From NCBI RefSeq assembly GCF_029211325.2, contig NZ_CP135996.1, positions 682,001-746,000 on the forward strand: 64,000 bases of DNA, read 5' to 3'. The notes below the pieces were generated by a model. It did no database searches and was not told the origin of the DNA. It saw only the letters and a program-made list of their open reading frames with translations. The translations under genes were made by a program, and so were the position numbers. This DNA comes from Caproicibacterium argilliputei. GTDB taxonomy: Bacteria; Bacillota; Clostridia; Oscillospirales; Acutalibacteraceae. This document shows positions 41,745 through 50,488 of this stretch, piece after piece (the first letter of the stretch is position 1; each line of letters begins with the position of its first letter).

Positions 41745-42853
41745 GTCGCTCCTCACACGAGGAGCGTGGATTGAAATAAAAGTCCGGAACTGTCTAAACT
41801 CACAGACCAGGTCGCTCCTCACACGAGGAGCGTGGATTGAAATGCAGCAGCACAACCCCCTCGTCCTGCTTGAGCGGTCGCTCCTCACACGAGGAGCGTG
41901 GATTGAAATTTCTATCAAGAACGTCATTTTTTCAGATCGTAAAAAGTCGCTCCTCACACGAGGAGCGTGGATTGAAATATTACCTCCATTTGTGTTTTCT
42001 GCGATTCCGGCGGTCGCTCCTCACACGAGGAGCGTGGATTGAAATTGTACCTGTTCATCGAGTCCCAGCACTTTATCGCCGTCGCTCCTCACACGAGGAG
42101 CGTGGATTGAAATTCCCTCAATTCCAATTTTGGGGCCAATATCATATCGTCGCTCCTCACACGAGGAGCGTGGATTGAAATCAGCTCATGCAAGTCAGGT
42201 GCAAGTCAAACAAAAGTCGCTCCTCACACGAGGAGCGTGGATTGAAATTGTTTGGGACGGAATTGTTACGTTTTTTACTACGTCGCTCCTCACACGAGGA
42301 GCGTGGATTGAAATACCGTTGTGTCGCACTCTACTGACGAGCCGACGCGGGTCGCTCCTCACACGAGGAGCGTGGATTGAAATCTTAAAAATGCAGGTCG
42401 GTACCTAATCATCAGGTGTCGCTCCTCACACGAGGAGCGTGGATTGAAATTCTGGTGGAGGACATCCGCAGTGACAACACGGCGTCGCTCCTCACACGAG
42501 GAGCGTGGATTGAAATAGCCCCGCTTGATTGCAGAGCATATGCACGTGCAGGTCGCTCCTCACACGAGGAGCGTGGATTGAAATAATAGAACGTCCGGTT
42601 GTTTCGCATACATCTAAGTCGCTCCTCACACGAGGAGCGTGGATTGAAATCTTGTACACTCTGATTGGATACCTGATTATGATGTCGCTCCTCACACGAG
42701 GAGCGTGGATTGAAATCTGCAAACATGACCGGAACACCCGCCATGCAAGCAGGTCGCTCCTCACACGAGGAGCGTGGATTGAAATGCCTAATTCCCTCTG
42801 CGTTAATTTAGCAGTTTCGGGTCGCTCCTCACACGAGGAGCGTGGATTGAAAT
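41745..42853 (+). CRISPR. Type I-C CRISPR array, 17 repeats and 16 spacers
   Basis: The 33-bp repeat begins GTCGCTCCTCACACGAGGAG and ends CGTGGATTGAAAT. Its palindromic GCTCCTC-ACAC-GAGGAGC stem and GTGGATTGAAAT end are the classic I-C type. Repeat starts: 41745, 41811, 41877, 41946, 42013, 42081, 42149, 42216, 42282, 42351, 42418, 42484, 42552, 42618, 42684, 42753, 42821. Spacers are 33-36 bp and all differ. The last repeat appears perfect, with no terminal decay, and is followed by 24 bp and then an insertion sequence. Confidence 0.99.
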
Positions 42854-42877
42854 TCATATCAACGCACAACATATTTA

Positions 42878-44011
42878 GGGCAACACCGCACAATGGCGTA
42901 AAAAATCCACGCCATCTGCCAAAGGCGGCAAGCAGCGAGGAACTCTCCCAATTATATCTGCGAAGGCAAACGCAATCAGACTGACAGGCAGGGCCTGTCA
43001 GCCAGAATCAGATTCGCCAACGCAAACATCATATTCAGTTTGGCGGTCTGCTTTTGCAGACCTCGGTATCGCGTCTTTCGGTACCGTAACAGACCTTTCA
43101 CAACGGCAAAAACATGTTCTACTTTGGCACGAACCGATGACTTTTCGTGCTCTCTGCGCTTGAGTTGGGCTTGCGACCTGTTGGAACCCTTTTTGATTTG
43201 CGATGGGCGACGATTGAACTTGTAACGGATACGCTTGCCAGCATTGTTCTTTATAATGGCATCCTCGCGCTTTTCCGCTCCCAAATATCCGCTGTCTCCG
43301 TATACAACGCTTTCCTCTCCGGTCAGCAGTTTGGAGGTCATGGCGACATCATGGACATTGGCGGCCGTTACCTCAACCGTGTGAACAAGCCCGCTATCCT
43401 TATCCACCCCAACATGTGCCTTGTAGCCAAAGTGCCACGCATTGCCCTTCTTCACCTGATGTGCATCCGGGTCTCGCTGCTTCTCCTGATTTTTCGTGGA
43501 GGACGGAGCGGCTATGATGGTGGAATCCACAATGGTACCCTTTTTCAGAAGCAGTCCCTTTTGTTGCAGCAAATTTGCCACCTGCGCAAACAACTGCTCC
43601 TGCAAACCGTTTTGTATGAGAATATTACGAAATCTTCCCAGCGTATCCCCGTCCGGCACCTGATTGCTTGATTCCACGCCGCAGAAATCCGAAAAGGCAC
43701 GACTGTCGATCGTTTCAGCCACCGTTGCTTCGTCGGATAGATTATATAGGTTTTGCAGCAGATACAGCCGCAGCATCAGTTCCAAATCATAGGGCTTGTT
43801 TCCGTGCTCTCCTTTGTAGTAGCACGGCTTGATCATGGCCACCCATTTCCCCCATGGAACGATGCGCTCAATCTGCTCGAGAAATTCTTTTTTCTTCGTA
43901 CGCGCCTGTGCCAGTTCATCGCACAGAGCTGACATACTCATCTGCTTATCCATATACCTATTTTATCATATCTCGCTTCTTACCGCAGCTTTTTTTCTGT
44001 GCGGTGTTGCC
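42878..44011 (-). mobile_element. IS5-family insertion sequence at the distal end of the CRISPR array
   Basis: The ends are GGCAACACCGCACA (42879-42892) and its exact complement TGTGCGGTGTTGCC (43998-44011), with one extra G at the left outer edge. The trinucleotide TTA flanks both sides (42875-42877 and 44012-44014), fitting the 3-bp TNA target duplication of some IS5-family subgroups. It contains one intact transposase gene. Length is 1.13 kb. Confidence 0.88.
42976..43953 (-). CDS. IS5-family DDE transposase, 325 aa
   Basis: An N-terminal DUF772-like domain (YDLELMLRLYLLQNLYNLSD) and a DDE catalytic domain: GTIVDSTIIAAPSSTKN (first Asp), FGYKAHVGVDKDSGLVHTVE, VVYGDSGYLGAEKR (second Asp) and RAKVEHVFAVVKGLLRYRK (Glu). 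The frame is intact, so the element may be active. It is transcribed towards the CRISPR array. Confidence 0.95.
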   Translation of the reverse strand: MDKQMSMSALCDELAQARTKKKEFLEQIERIVPWGKWVAMIKPCYYKGEHGNKPYDLELMLRLYLLQNLYNLSDEATVAETIDSRAFSDFCGVESSNQVPDGDTLGRFRNILIQNGLQEQLFAQVANLLQQKGLLLKKGTIVDSTIIAAPSSTKNQEKQRDPDAHQVKKGNAWHFGYKAHVGVDKDSGLVHTVEVTAANVHDVAMTSKLLTGEESVVYGDSGYLGAEKREDAIIKNNAGKRIRYKFNRRPSQIKKGSNRSQAQLKRREHEKSSVRAKVEHVFAVVKGLLRYRKTRYRGLQKQTAKLNMMFALANLILADRPCLSV

Positions 44012-44321
44012 TTAAGTATGCCACCTCCGCACGCAGACGTTGATTCTCTGCAATTAAGTCCTCTTCCACTTGCTTATTCAGCTTAGAAATGCGGCCTTTT
44101 CGCGTGCCGCTGGCGGCACTGGCACGTCCCCGTCGTTCTACAGCCAGACCTTCAGGACCTTCTGTGAGATAGATACGCTCCCATGAGGCTATTCGTTTAG
44201 AATCACTTACTTCAAATTGTCGCGCGGCCTCACAGTAGTTTAACTTCTCCTTACGCATCGTTTCCACTACCATAACCTTGAATTCCGGCGTATAGCGTTT
44301 GTTTGGTATTCCTTTTGGCAT
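43980..44321 (-). pseudogene. IS3-family (IS150 group) OrfA remnant
   Basis: MPKGIPNKRYTPEFKVMVVE with a helix-turn-helix and a C-terminal leucine-zipper-like ENQRLRAEVAYL is a typical OrfA. After VAYL the frame runs into the IS5 end (RQHRTEKKLR then stop), and orfB is absent. The protein may still be made, but the element cannot transpose alone. Confidence 0.85.
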
Positions 44322-44384
44322 ATAAAAACACCCCTTTAGTTATTTCAGTATATCATACTGTCTAACTAAAAGGGTGCAGTTCAA
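44012..44384 (-). mobile_element. Truncated IS3-family element
   Basis: The outer end near 44384 reads, on the minus strand, TGAACTGCACCC then TTTTAGTTAGACAG, the usual IS150-group terminus. Only this end and most of orfA remain; the other end is lost where the IS5-family element and the CRISPR trailer begin. Confidence 0.75.
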
Positions 44385-44423
44385 CGCTTCAAAACGTCCG
44401 GCCGGCTTTTTTAGTTTTTGTGC

Positions 44424-46379
44424 TTACAGAGTGTCTGCACTTGACCAGACACAAATGTGGTTGGCGCCTGCCCGCAGGTTTTCAATCGGGCCGGCAATCG
44501 GGGCGGACTTTCTGGGATGTCCGAAGTAGTCCGTGTCCAGCACAATCGGGGTGCCATCCGGGTTCTCGTAGGGCTCTTCCGTAATGCGCGGCGAGCCGAG
44601 ATTTGCTGTGCCGTAAATCCGGGTGGGCAGTTCCAGCAGCCCCTGCTCTGCCTGAAACTCCAGATAGGTTTCATCGCCGTCCTGCACAATGCGCACGGCA
44701 GGGTCGTTTTTGCCCACGAAGTTGTCTGCTTCTTCCCGGAAAGCCTTGGCGCCGTTCAGGTAGGCGTTGCCGTTGATGTAAACCGGCTGCTTGACCAGCT
44801 GGAACTGTTCGAGGTCGCCGTTGCCGAGGGACATGACTTTTTCAATATACGTTTCCAGCGAGGTAAGGTGGCCGTTGTAGCCCTCTGTTCCGTGTATGGA
44901 CTGCTCGGTGTACGTTTTGGCACTGCCGAGGAAAATGTTCTGGTACAGGCGGTCGTCGCCGCCGTATACAACGGTGGTGCCTGCCACTTCGGTGGAATGC
45001 GGGAAGTGGTAAGGCGTTGAGCGATCCAGAACGTCCTCACGGCGCATGGTTCCGCAGCAGAGATTGTGCACATAGGCACCGCCCTGCGAAAGGTTGTCAA
45101 AGTTGTAAGCGGAAGCGAAAATGTTGTTGTCCACCAGATAGGGCCCGTGACTGACCTCGACCATTAGGTCGCGGTCATTCTGATAGTAAAGGTTTTTGCT
45201 GACGCGCGTGCCCTGTGCCTGCCAGTCCAGCCAGGTGCCGAGGGTGCAGTTGTGAATATTGTTATGAAAAATTTGCACATCAATGGCAACGTGCAGCTTG
45301 ATGCCCGCAATTTCATAGCCAAAAAATTCGTGCTTCACGGCAATGTCGTGGATGTGGTTATGATAAATTTTGCTGAAAACGCAGCCCATGTGCCCTACAA
45401 TGCCGTTTTGCCCGCAGTCGTAAATTTCATTGTTGCGGATAATGTGTGAGCCAATGGTTTCCTTGCTCCAGCCGGTCTGGCGCGCGCGAAAAACCGCTTC
45501 CATCTGGTACTGGTAGCCCGGCTTCCGGTGCGTACGGGTGCACAGGTTATGACCGGTGGAGGCTTCCTTGCCAATGCTGATACCGCTGCACTTTGCGTCG
45601 TGAATCACGTTCTGTTCGATAATCCAGCCCTTGCTCCAGTGGGTGCCCAAAAGACCCGGCTGGTCCGCGGTCGGGGGGGTCCAGGGGCAGGCAGCCTGCG
45701 CCATCTCAAAGCCGCGCACGGTAATGTAGTTGCGGCCGATGCGTTCCGGATAAAAACAGGAGCGGCGCACATTGATTTCCGTCAGTTCCTCATTTGGATT
45801 TTTCCCCTGAAAGTTTGCGTAGATGGTGGTGCTTTCCTCATCACTTTCTGTGTACCATTGGAAAACAGTGTCTTCCGGATGTGGCAGCTTTTCGGGATGC
45901 TTTGTCCATGGCGGATTGTACCCTTCGGTGCGAATCTGCGGATGCTTTACTTCTTCCAGAGAGCTTGCCTCATAGAACGACTTGCCGTTCAGATACACAT
46001 CGCCGGGGTGCAGGGCATGGTCGGCAGGGTAAATGAACCAGTCGCCGCCCAGCGTTTCCTTGTACGGATTGTACGAACCGAAGAAGGAGTTGGGCAGCAC
46101 TGCCTTCCAGACATCCCCCTCAACCGGCTGCCAGCTTTTTATCTGTTCGGAGCCTTTGATGACCACTTTTTCACCCGGTGCCGCCGTGTAAACGATGCGT
46201 TCCGCGTCGCTGCGGCCGCTGTGCTCCGGCTTGACCCATTCCCGGTACACACCCGCGTGCACGATGACGCAGTCACCGGGCATGGCAAGGGCGGCTGCTT
46301 TGGAAATGGTTAGAAACGGATGCGCCTGGGTGCCGTCCGAAAAGTCACTGCCGTTTTTTGCTACATGATACTCTCGCAT
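44424..46379 (-). CDS. GH120-family beta-xylosidase, 651 aa
   Basis: ATG 46379 follows AGGAGG. The protein closely follows the GH120 XylC pattern: EYHVAKNGSD, DCVIVHAGVYREWVKP, LPNSFFGSYNPYKE, TTIYANFQGKNPNEE, GFEMAQAACPWTPPTADQPG, SHIIRNNEIYDCGQNGIVGH, and EIAGIKLHVAIDVQIFHNNIH. It forms a right-handed beta-helix that removes xylose from xylo-oligosaccharides. There is no signal peptide, so it is cytoplasmic and would need imported oligosaccharides. It is divergent from the AraC regulator at 46668. No clear terminator follows it before the IS3 remnant. Confidence 0.9.
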   Translation of the reverse strand: MREYHVAKNGSDFSDGTQAHPFLTISKAAALAMPGDCVIVHAGVYREWVKPEHSGRSDAERIVYTAAPGEKVVIKGSEQIKSWQPVEGDVWKAVLPNSFFGSYNPYKETLGGDWFIYPADHALHPGDVYLNGKSFYEASSLEEVKHPQIRTEGYNPPWTKHPEKLPHPEDTVFQWYTESDEESTTIYANFQGKNPNEELTEINVRRSCFYPERIGRNYITVRGFEMAQAACPWTPPTADQPGLLGTHWSKGWIIEQNVIHDAKCSGISIGKEASTGHNLCTRTHRKPGYQYQMEAVFRARQTGWSKETIGSHIIRNNEIYDCGQNGIVGHMGCVFSKIYHNHIHDIAVKHEFFGYEIAGIKLHVAIDVQIFHNNIHNCTLGTWLDWQAQGTRVSKNLYYQNDRDLMVEVSHGPYLVDNNIFASAYNFDNLSQGGAYVHNLCCGTMRREDVLDRSTPYHFPHSTEVAGTTVVYGGDDRLYQNIFLGSAKTYTEQSIHGTEGYNGHLTSLETYIEKVMSLGNGDLEQFQLVKQPVYINGNAYLNGAKAFREEADNFVGKNDPAVRIVQDGDETYLEFQAEQGLLELPTRIYGTANLGSPRITEEPYENPDGTPIVLDTDYFGHPRKSAPIAGPIENLRAGANHICVWSSADTL

Positions 46380-46500
46380 AAGATAAAACCTCCTGCTGCA
46401 AGTTTGCATTTTTCGCGTTCCCGAAGCGTGCATTCGGGATAGAACCGTTTGATGTTTTTCTGTACGAACAGCATAACAGACTGCTGTGCGCTTTACTTTA

Positions 46501-46532
46501 CAATTCTTGCGGATTCTGTTGCAATTCTTGCG
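46501..46532 (-). promoter_or_regulatory. Two direct repeats 21 bp apart upstream of the GH120 gene, likely AraC half-sites
   Basis: CAATTCTTGCG occurs at 46501-46511 and 46522-46532 (CGCAAGAATTG on the minus strand). The 21-bp period, two helical turns, is typical for AraC activator half-sites. It lies ~120 bp before the GH120 start with no strong -35 box nearby. Confidence 0.65.
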
Positions 46533-46667
46533 CGATATTCCATACATTCTGCATTCATTTTCTGCGGAAAAGCACGGAATTCTATTTCATTCCAACGAGA
46601 TTTCAGGTATGATAGGAAAGATAGACGCGCACGAATTGTTCGTGAAAAAGGAAAGAAGGGGCGCCGC

Positions 46668-47585
46668 ATGATTGAAAATCTGGACGGTATTTTTGAAACG
46701 GTCAATTTTCAGAAAAGCAAGGGGATTCTCATTCATCATCTGGACTATTTCGAGGATTTTCCAGCACACTGGCACACGCCGCTGGAAATTATCCGTGACA
46801 CCCGGAACTGGTATCAAATCACATCCAATGAGGAAACCTGCGAACTGCGGGAGGGAGACATCGCGCTTATCCGTCCCGGTACCATCCATGCGCTGCACGC
46901 ACCGCAGCAGGGCAGCCGTACAATTTTTCTGGCGGACATTTCTTTCTTTAGCCATGTGTCCAATCTGGAAACCCTGCTGGCGCTGCTGCCGCCGGTTTCG
47001 GTGGTGACAGCGGCAAAAGATGCGGAGCTGCACCGCCGTATGAGCGACCTGCTGGATCGGATTGAGGAGGAATACGCGAACGCCGCTTCTTTTTACGAGG
47101 GCTGTATCTGCGGGCTGCTGATTGAGCTGCTGGGGCTGCTGGGGCGCTGCCGCTTTGCCGCCGGTACACAGACCGACACCGGTTCGGCGCAGTCCTGCCG
47201 GTACGCAGAGCGTATGCTGCGCGTGTGCAGTTACCTCAACGAGCACTGCACGGAGGAACTTTCTCTGGCGCAGGCTGCGGAACTGGCTGGGTTCAGCAAG
47301 TATCATTTTGCCCGCCTTTTTAAGGAATTTGCACACACTTCGTTTTATAAATACCTGAACAAAAAGCGCATTTCCCACGCCGAGCAACTGCTGAGCAATC
47401 CGGATTACTCGGTGACGGAGGTGGCGCTGCACTCCGGCTTTTCCAGCCTGCCCGCCTTTATCCGAATGTTTAAGCAGCTCAAAGGCTGCACGCCTACGGC
47501 GTTTCGCACCCTATATTCCCTCGACTGTATGAACCGTGTTGCTCCTAAAACGCCGCCCACACCCCAAAAGACTTCTGCCGGCTGA
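46668..47585 (+). CDS. AraC-family regulator with cupin domain, 305 aa
   Basis: ATG 46668 is chosen because GAAAGAAGGGG lies just upstream. The N-terminal cupin holds a metal/sugar pocket pattern (HHLDYFEDFPAHWHTPLEII). The C-terminal 100 residues are a double HTH (LSLAQAAELAGFSKYHFARL, then YSVTEVALHSGFSSLPAFIR). It is divergent from the GH120 gene and probably activates it in response to xylose or xylobiose. Confidence 0.9.
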   Translation: MIENLDGIFETVNFQKSKGILIHHLDYFEDFPAHWHTPLEIIRDTRNWYQITSNEETCELREGDIALIRPGTIHALHAPQQGSRTIFLADISFFSHVSNLETLLALLPPVSVVTAAKDAELHRRMSDLLDRIEEEYANAASFYEGCICGLLIELLGLLGRCRFAAGTQTDTGSAQSCRYAERMLRVCSYLNEHCTEELSLAQAAELAGFSKYHFARLFKEFAHTSFYKYLNKKRISHAEQLLSNPDYSVTEVALHSGFSSLPAFIRMFKQLKGCTPTAFRTLYSLDCMNRVAPKTPPTPQKTSAG

Positions 47586-47624
47586 ACCGCGCGGAAGTTT
47601 TTTTGTGCGTAAGAAAACTTTTTC

Positions 47625-47654
47625 TTGACGTAATAATAATTGTTATGTTATAAT
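47625..47654 (+). promoter_or_regulatory. Promoter of the MFS gene
   Basis: TTGACG, an 18-bp spacer and TATAAT. The spacer holds an imperfect AT-rich palindrome (ATAATAATTGTTAT) that could be an operator. Confidence 0.8.
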
Positions 47655-47678
47655 TTATGCACAAAGGGGATGAGCACC

Positions 47679-48971
47679 ATGAACGGACAGAAACCGACCG
47701 AAAAAAAGCTGATGAACCGCGACTTTCTCTTGCTGTGGCAGGGCTCTGCGGTGTCAACCATCGGCAACGTTCTGTACAGTATTGCCATTGGCATTTGGGT
47801 GTACAACAGTACCGGCTCCACCGCACTGATGGGCGTCATGACTTCCTTTACTTATCTGGTCGCGTTTCTGCTGGGGCCGTTTGCAGGGGTGCTGATTGAC
47901 CGAATGAACCGCAGGAACATTCTGGTGGCGGCGGACGCGGTGCGCGGGGTGCTGATGCTGGGAATCGCGTGGTTTGCGTTTCACAGCACGCTTGCGGTGT
48001 GGCAGGTTTTGCTGACGGCGTTTTTGGCGGCTGTGTGCAATGTCTTCTTTGCGCCTGCCTCCAGTACGGTAGCGGTACAGTTGGTGAAGCCGGCGGATCT
48101 TGTGCGCGCGCAGTCCATGATGCAGGGGGTCACATCCTTTGTCGGGCTGATTGGAAACGCGGTCAGCGGGTTTCTGGTGGTGCTGTTCGGGGTGCCGCTG
48201 ATGATTCTCTTGAACGGTATCTCTTTTCTGGTTTCTGCGGTGACAGAGTGGTTCATTCGGGTGCCGCGGCAGTCCGGTGAAGGCACATCGCTGAGCTTGA
48301 AGCTGATTCTGCGCGACTTTCGCGGCGGATTTCAGTACCTGCGCTCCATCCACGGGCTGCTTCCTGTTTTTGCGGCGGCGTTCCTAATGAACTTGTGCGG
48401 CTCCGGTTTTGGCGCGGTGCTGTACCCGTGGACACAGGCAAAGGGAATGAGTGTGACGGAGTACGGCTTATTTCTGGGGGTGGAAAGCGGTGCCTCCGTG
48501 TTGGCAACTCTGCTGCTTTCTGCGGTGCGGGTGCCTGCAAAGCACCGCTATCGGCTAATGGCGGTGATGATTGTGTGCTCATTTGGCTGCAATGCGGCAA
48601 CCATGCTGCTGCGCGGTTTTCTGCCTTGCACAGTTTCCAATGCAATCGGTGCGTTTGCAAACGTCACTTTTAATATGCTGATGAACGCGGCTCTGATTCT
48701 GATGGTGGATGAGGCATATCGCGGAAAGGCGTTGGGAATCCTGACCTCGATTTCGCAGGGCGGCGTTGCGGCTTCCATGCTGCTGTACGGTGCGCTTTCG
48801 GAAGTCTGGGGTGTGCAGGTCGTCGCGCTGGCAGGGGCTGTGTTGATGGGGCTGCCGCTGATTCTGCTCCTGAAAAATGTTGCGTTAAAGGAACTTCTGA
48901 CAGCGGAGCCGGAAAATGCAGTGCCAGCGCAGGACGTTGGAAAGCGGGACGCGCTGCCCGAAGAACTATAA
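47679..48971 (+). CDS. MFS exporter (macrolide/enterobactin-exporter-like), 430 aa
   Basis: ATG 47679 follows AAAGGGG by 9 nt. About 12 membrane helices are visible, with the MFS signature GVLIDRMNRRNILVAADAVR after helix 2. The type resembles MefA/EntS-like exporters (RDFLLLWQGSAVSTIGNVLY start). It probably exports a drug or metabolite; the substrate cannot be told. It is a single-gene transcript with its own promoter and terminator. Confidence 0.85.
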   Translation: MNGQKPTEKKLMNRDFLLLWQGSAVSTIGNVLYSIAIGIWVYNSTGSTALMGVMTSFTYLVAFLLGPFAGVLIDRMNRRNILVAADAVRGVLMLGIAWFAFHSTLAVWQVLLTAFLAAVCNVFFAPASSTVAVQLVKPADLVRAQSMMQGVTSFVGLIGNAVSGFLVVLFGVPLMILLNGISFLVSAVTEWFIRVPRQSGEGTSLSLKLILRDFRGGFQYLRSIHGLLPVFAAAFLMNLCGSGFGAVLYPWTQAKGMSVTEYGLFLGVESGASVLATLLLSAVRVPAKHRYRLMAVMIVCSFGCNAATMLLRGFLPCTVSNAIGAFANVTFNMLMNAALILMVDEAYRGKALGILTSISQGGVAASMLLYGALSEVWGVQVVALAGAVLMGLPLILLLKNVALKELLTAEPENAVPAQDVGKRDALPEEL

Positions 48972-48976
48972 AAAAA

Positions 48977-49010
48977 ACGATTTGCCGTGGTTAAAGACCG
49001 GCAAATCGTT
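48977..49010. terminator. Bidirectional terminator between the MFS and DegV genes
   Basis: AACGATTTGCCG and CGGCAAATCGTT arms. T-rich tail on the minus side (TTTTTT) and weaker TGCTCTTT on the plus side. Confidence 0.85.
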
Positions 49011-49044
49011 GCTCTTTAGAATTTTATAAGGGGGTTGCTGCGCG

Positions 49045-49896
49045 TCAGTCGCAGGGGAACATACAGATACCGATGAGTCCCGGTCCGGTGTGAACCGCCA
49101 GAGAAGCGACAATCTGTTTGTCCACAATCAGCTTGCTGTCTGGAAACAACTCGGCCAGTTCCAGCCGTACATTCTGCGCCTGCTCTTCGGCGTCGCCATT
49201 CATCAGTGCGATCCAGCTTTTTCCCGCAGGTTCGTTCTTTTTGGCAATCTCCAGAAGCCGCCGCACGCCGCTGGCTCTGCCGCGCAGCATGGAAACCGTG
49301 TAGTATACGCCCTCTTCATTGCAGGAGATGATGGGGCGAATGCCCAGTACCTTGCCGATGATTCCGGTGATTTTGCCGATTCTGCCGCCCGCGCGCAGAT
49401 ACTCCAAGGTATCCATGTAAAAATAGATTTTACAGCGCTGCCGCCGCTGCAGCAGCCCGTTGGTGATGTCAGCAAATGCCATACCGTCTTGCACGGCGCG
49501 GGCAGCCCACAGTGCAAACATACCAGTGCCGATGGAAATGTTGCGGCTGTCAAACACGAAGGTTTCCATATCGGTGAATTCGCCCAAAGCGGTTTTTACC
49601 GTGTTATAGGTACCGCTCAGACCGCTGGAAATGCAGACAGCGATGAGCTTACGGTAGCCCTTCTGCCGAATCTGCTCCACAGCATCCTTGACTTCCAGCA
49701 AATTTGGCGTGGATGTTTTGGGAATCTGCTGCGGAAAGCGTTCGTAAACCATTTGCGGAGAGATGTCTTTCCCATCTTCAAAAACTTCATTTCCATAAAC
49801 GATACGCAGGTTCATGGTCATGATGGAATATTTCGTTGTCAGTTCCTCCGGCAGGTCGCTGCCGGAGTCGACCAGAATTGCAATCTTTTCTGCCAT
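49045..49896 (-). CDS. DegV-family fatty acid-binding protein, 283 aa
   Basis: ATG 49896 follows GGAGAG. The DegV pattern is present: KIAILVDSGSDLPEELTTKY, FPQQIPKTSTPN, CISSGLSGTYNT, VFDSRNISIGTG, and LRAGGRIGKITG. Family members bind a fatty acid and can feed acyl phosphate synthesis as FakB. No fakA lies nearby. Confidence 0.92.
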   Translation of the reverse strand: MAEKIAILVDSGSDLPEELTTKYSIMTMNLRIVYGNEVFEDGKDISPQMVYERFPQQIPKTSTPNLLEVKDAVEQIRQKGYRKLIAVCISSGLSGTYNTVKTALGEFTDMETFVFDSRNISIGTGMFALWAARAVQDGMAFADITNGLLQRRQRCKIYFYMDTLEYLRAGGRIGKITGIIGKVLGIRPIISCNEEGVYYTVSMLRGRASGVRRLLEIAKKNEPAGKSWIALMNGDAEEQAQNVRLELAELFPDSKLIVDKQIVASLAVHTGPGLIGICMFPCD

Positions 49897-50046
49897 GATT
49901 ATTCTCTCCACATTATATAGTTTTTAATATTATATAATATTATATTCTGCTTTACAATGTGTGTCAATGCGTCTGCCCGAATATATTGTAAACATTTTTT
50001 GTACAAACATGAATCAGCGTGAAAAAATTTAGCCTGCCCCAAAAAA

Positions 50047-50075
50047 ACCGACCTGTCGCTTGCGGACAGATCGGT
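50047..50075. terminator. Bidirectional terminator
   Basis: ACCGACCTGTC and GACAGATCGGT arms (one mismatch) flanked by A-runs and TTTTTT. It ends the minus-strand gene at 50101-50352. Confidence 0.85.
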
Positions 50076-50100
50076 TTTTTGGCAGTTCGGACTGAAAAGC

Positions 50101-50352
50101 TCAATTTTGCGTCCATGCATAAATTCCTTGGATACGCGGAATGAATTCATGCAAACAAACATCGGGATTCTCCTGTGAAACCAGAAAATGCCCCTGTACC
50201 CGATAAACGCCATCGCGGTAAACAGCATTTGCCTGGCTGGCGGCACCGCACGCACCGCAGTTTTCGCAGGTGGCTGCATCCGGATTTTCGAACTCCACCC
50301 AAACCAGAGCGTCATCAAGACCGGCAAGACCGGCCAATTTTTTTCCTTTCAC
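50101..50352 (-). CDS. Small Cys-rich protein, 83 aa
   Basis: GTG 50352 follows GAGGGAT. The protein has a four-residue-spaced Cys cluster (CENCGACGAASQ) and a later single Cys (DVCLHEF). It is unrelated to families I know by name, though such a CxxCxxC cluster can bind a metal or Fe-S centre. It has its own promoter (50380-50408) and terminator. Confidence 0.65.
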   Translation of the reverse strand: MKGKKLAGLAGLDDALVWVEFENPDAATCENCGACGAASQANAVYRDGVYRVQGHFLVSQENPDVCLHEFIPRIQGIYAWTQN

Positions 50353-50379
50353 AGAGATCCCTCTTTTCTGTTTTTTTAA

Positions 50380-50408
50380 AGTATACTACTTTTGTGGGCA
50401 TTTGTAAA
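50380..50408 (-). promoter_or_regulatory. Promoter of the Cys-rich gene
   Basis: TTTACA (rc of 50403-50408), a 17-bp spacer and TATACT (rc of 50380-50385). Confidence 0.8.
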
Positions 50409-50423
50409 CAGTATATTGGCGCA

Positions 50424-50477
50424 AAAAGCCGTACGTTTCCTTGCCGCACAGCAGTGCAGACGAAAACGTGCGGCTTT
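50424..50477. terminator. Terminator after the sugar kinase gene
   Basis: AAAAGCCGTACGTTT pairs with AAAACGTGCGGCTTT across a 24-nt loop, followed by CTTTT on the plus side and preceded by A-run on the other. Stem with one mismatch. Confidence 0.7.
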
Positions 50478-50488
50478 CTTTTCAAAGC

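Noticed and set aside
41668..42984. Open frames through the CRISPR array giving repeated SLLTRGAWIEI
   Set aside because: They are translations of the repeats; the 33-bp direct repeats with unique spacers show an array and not a repetitive protein.
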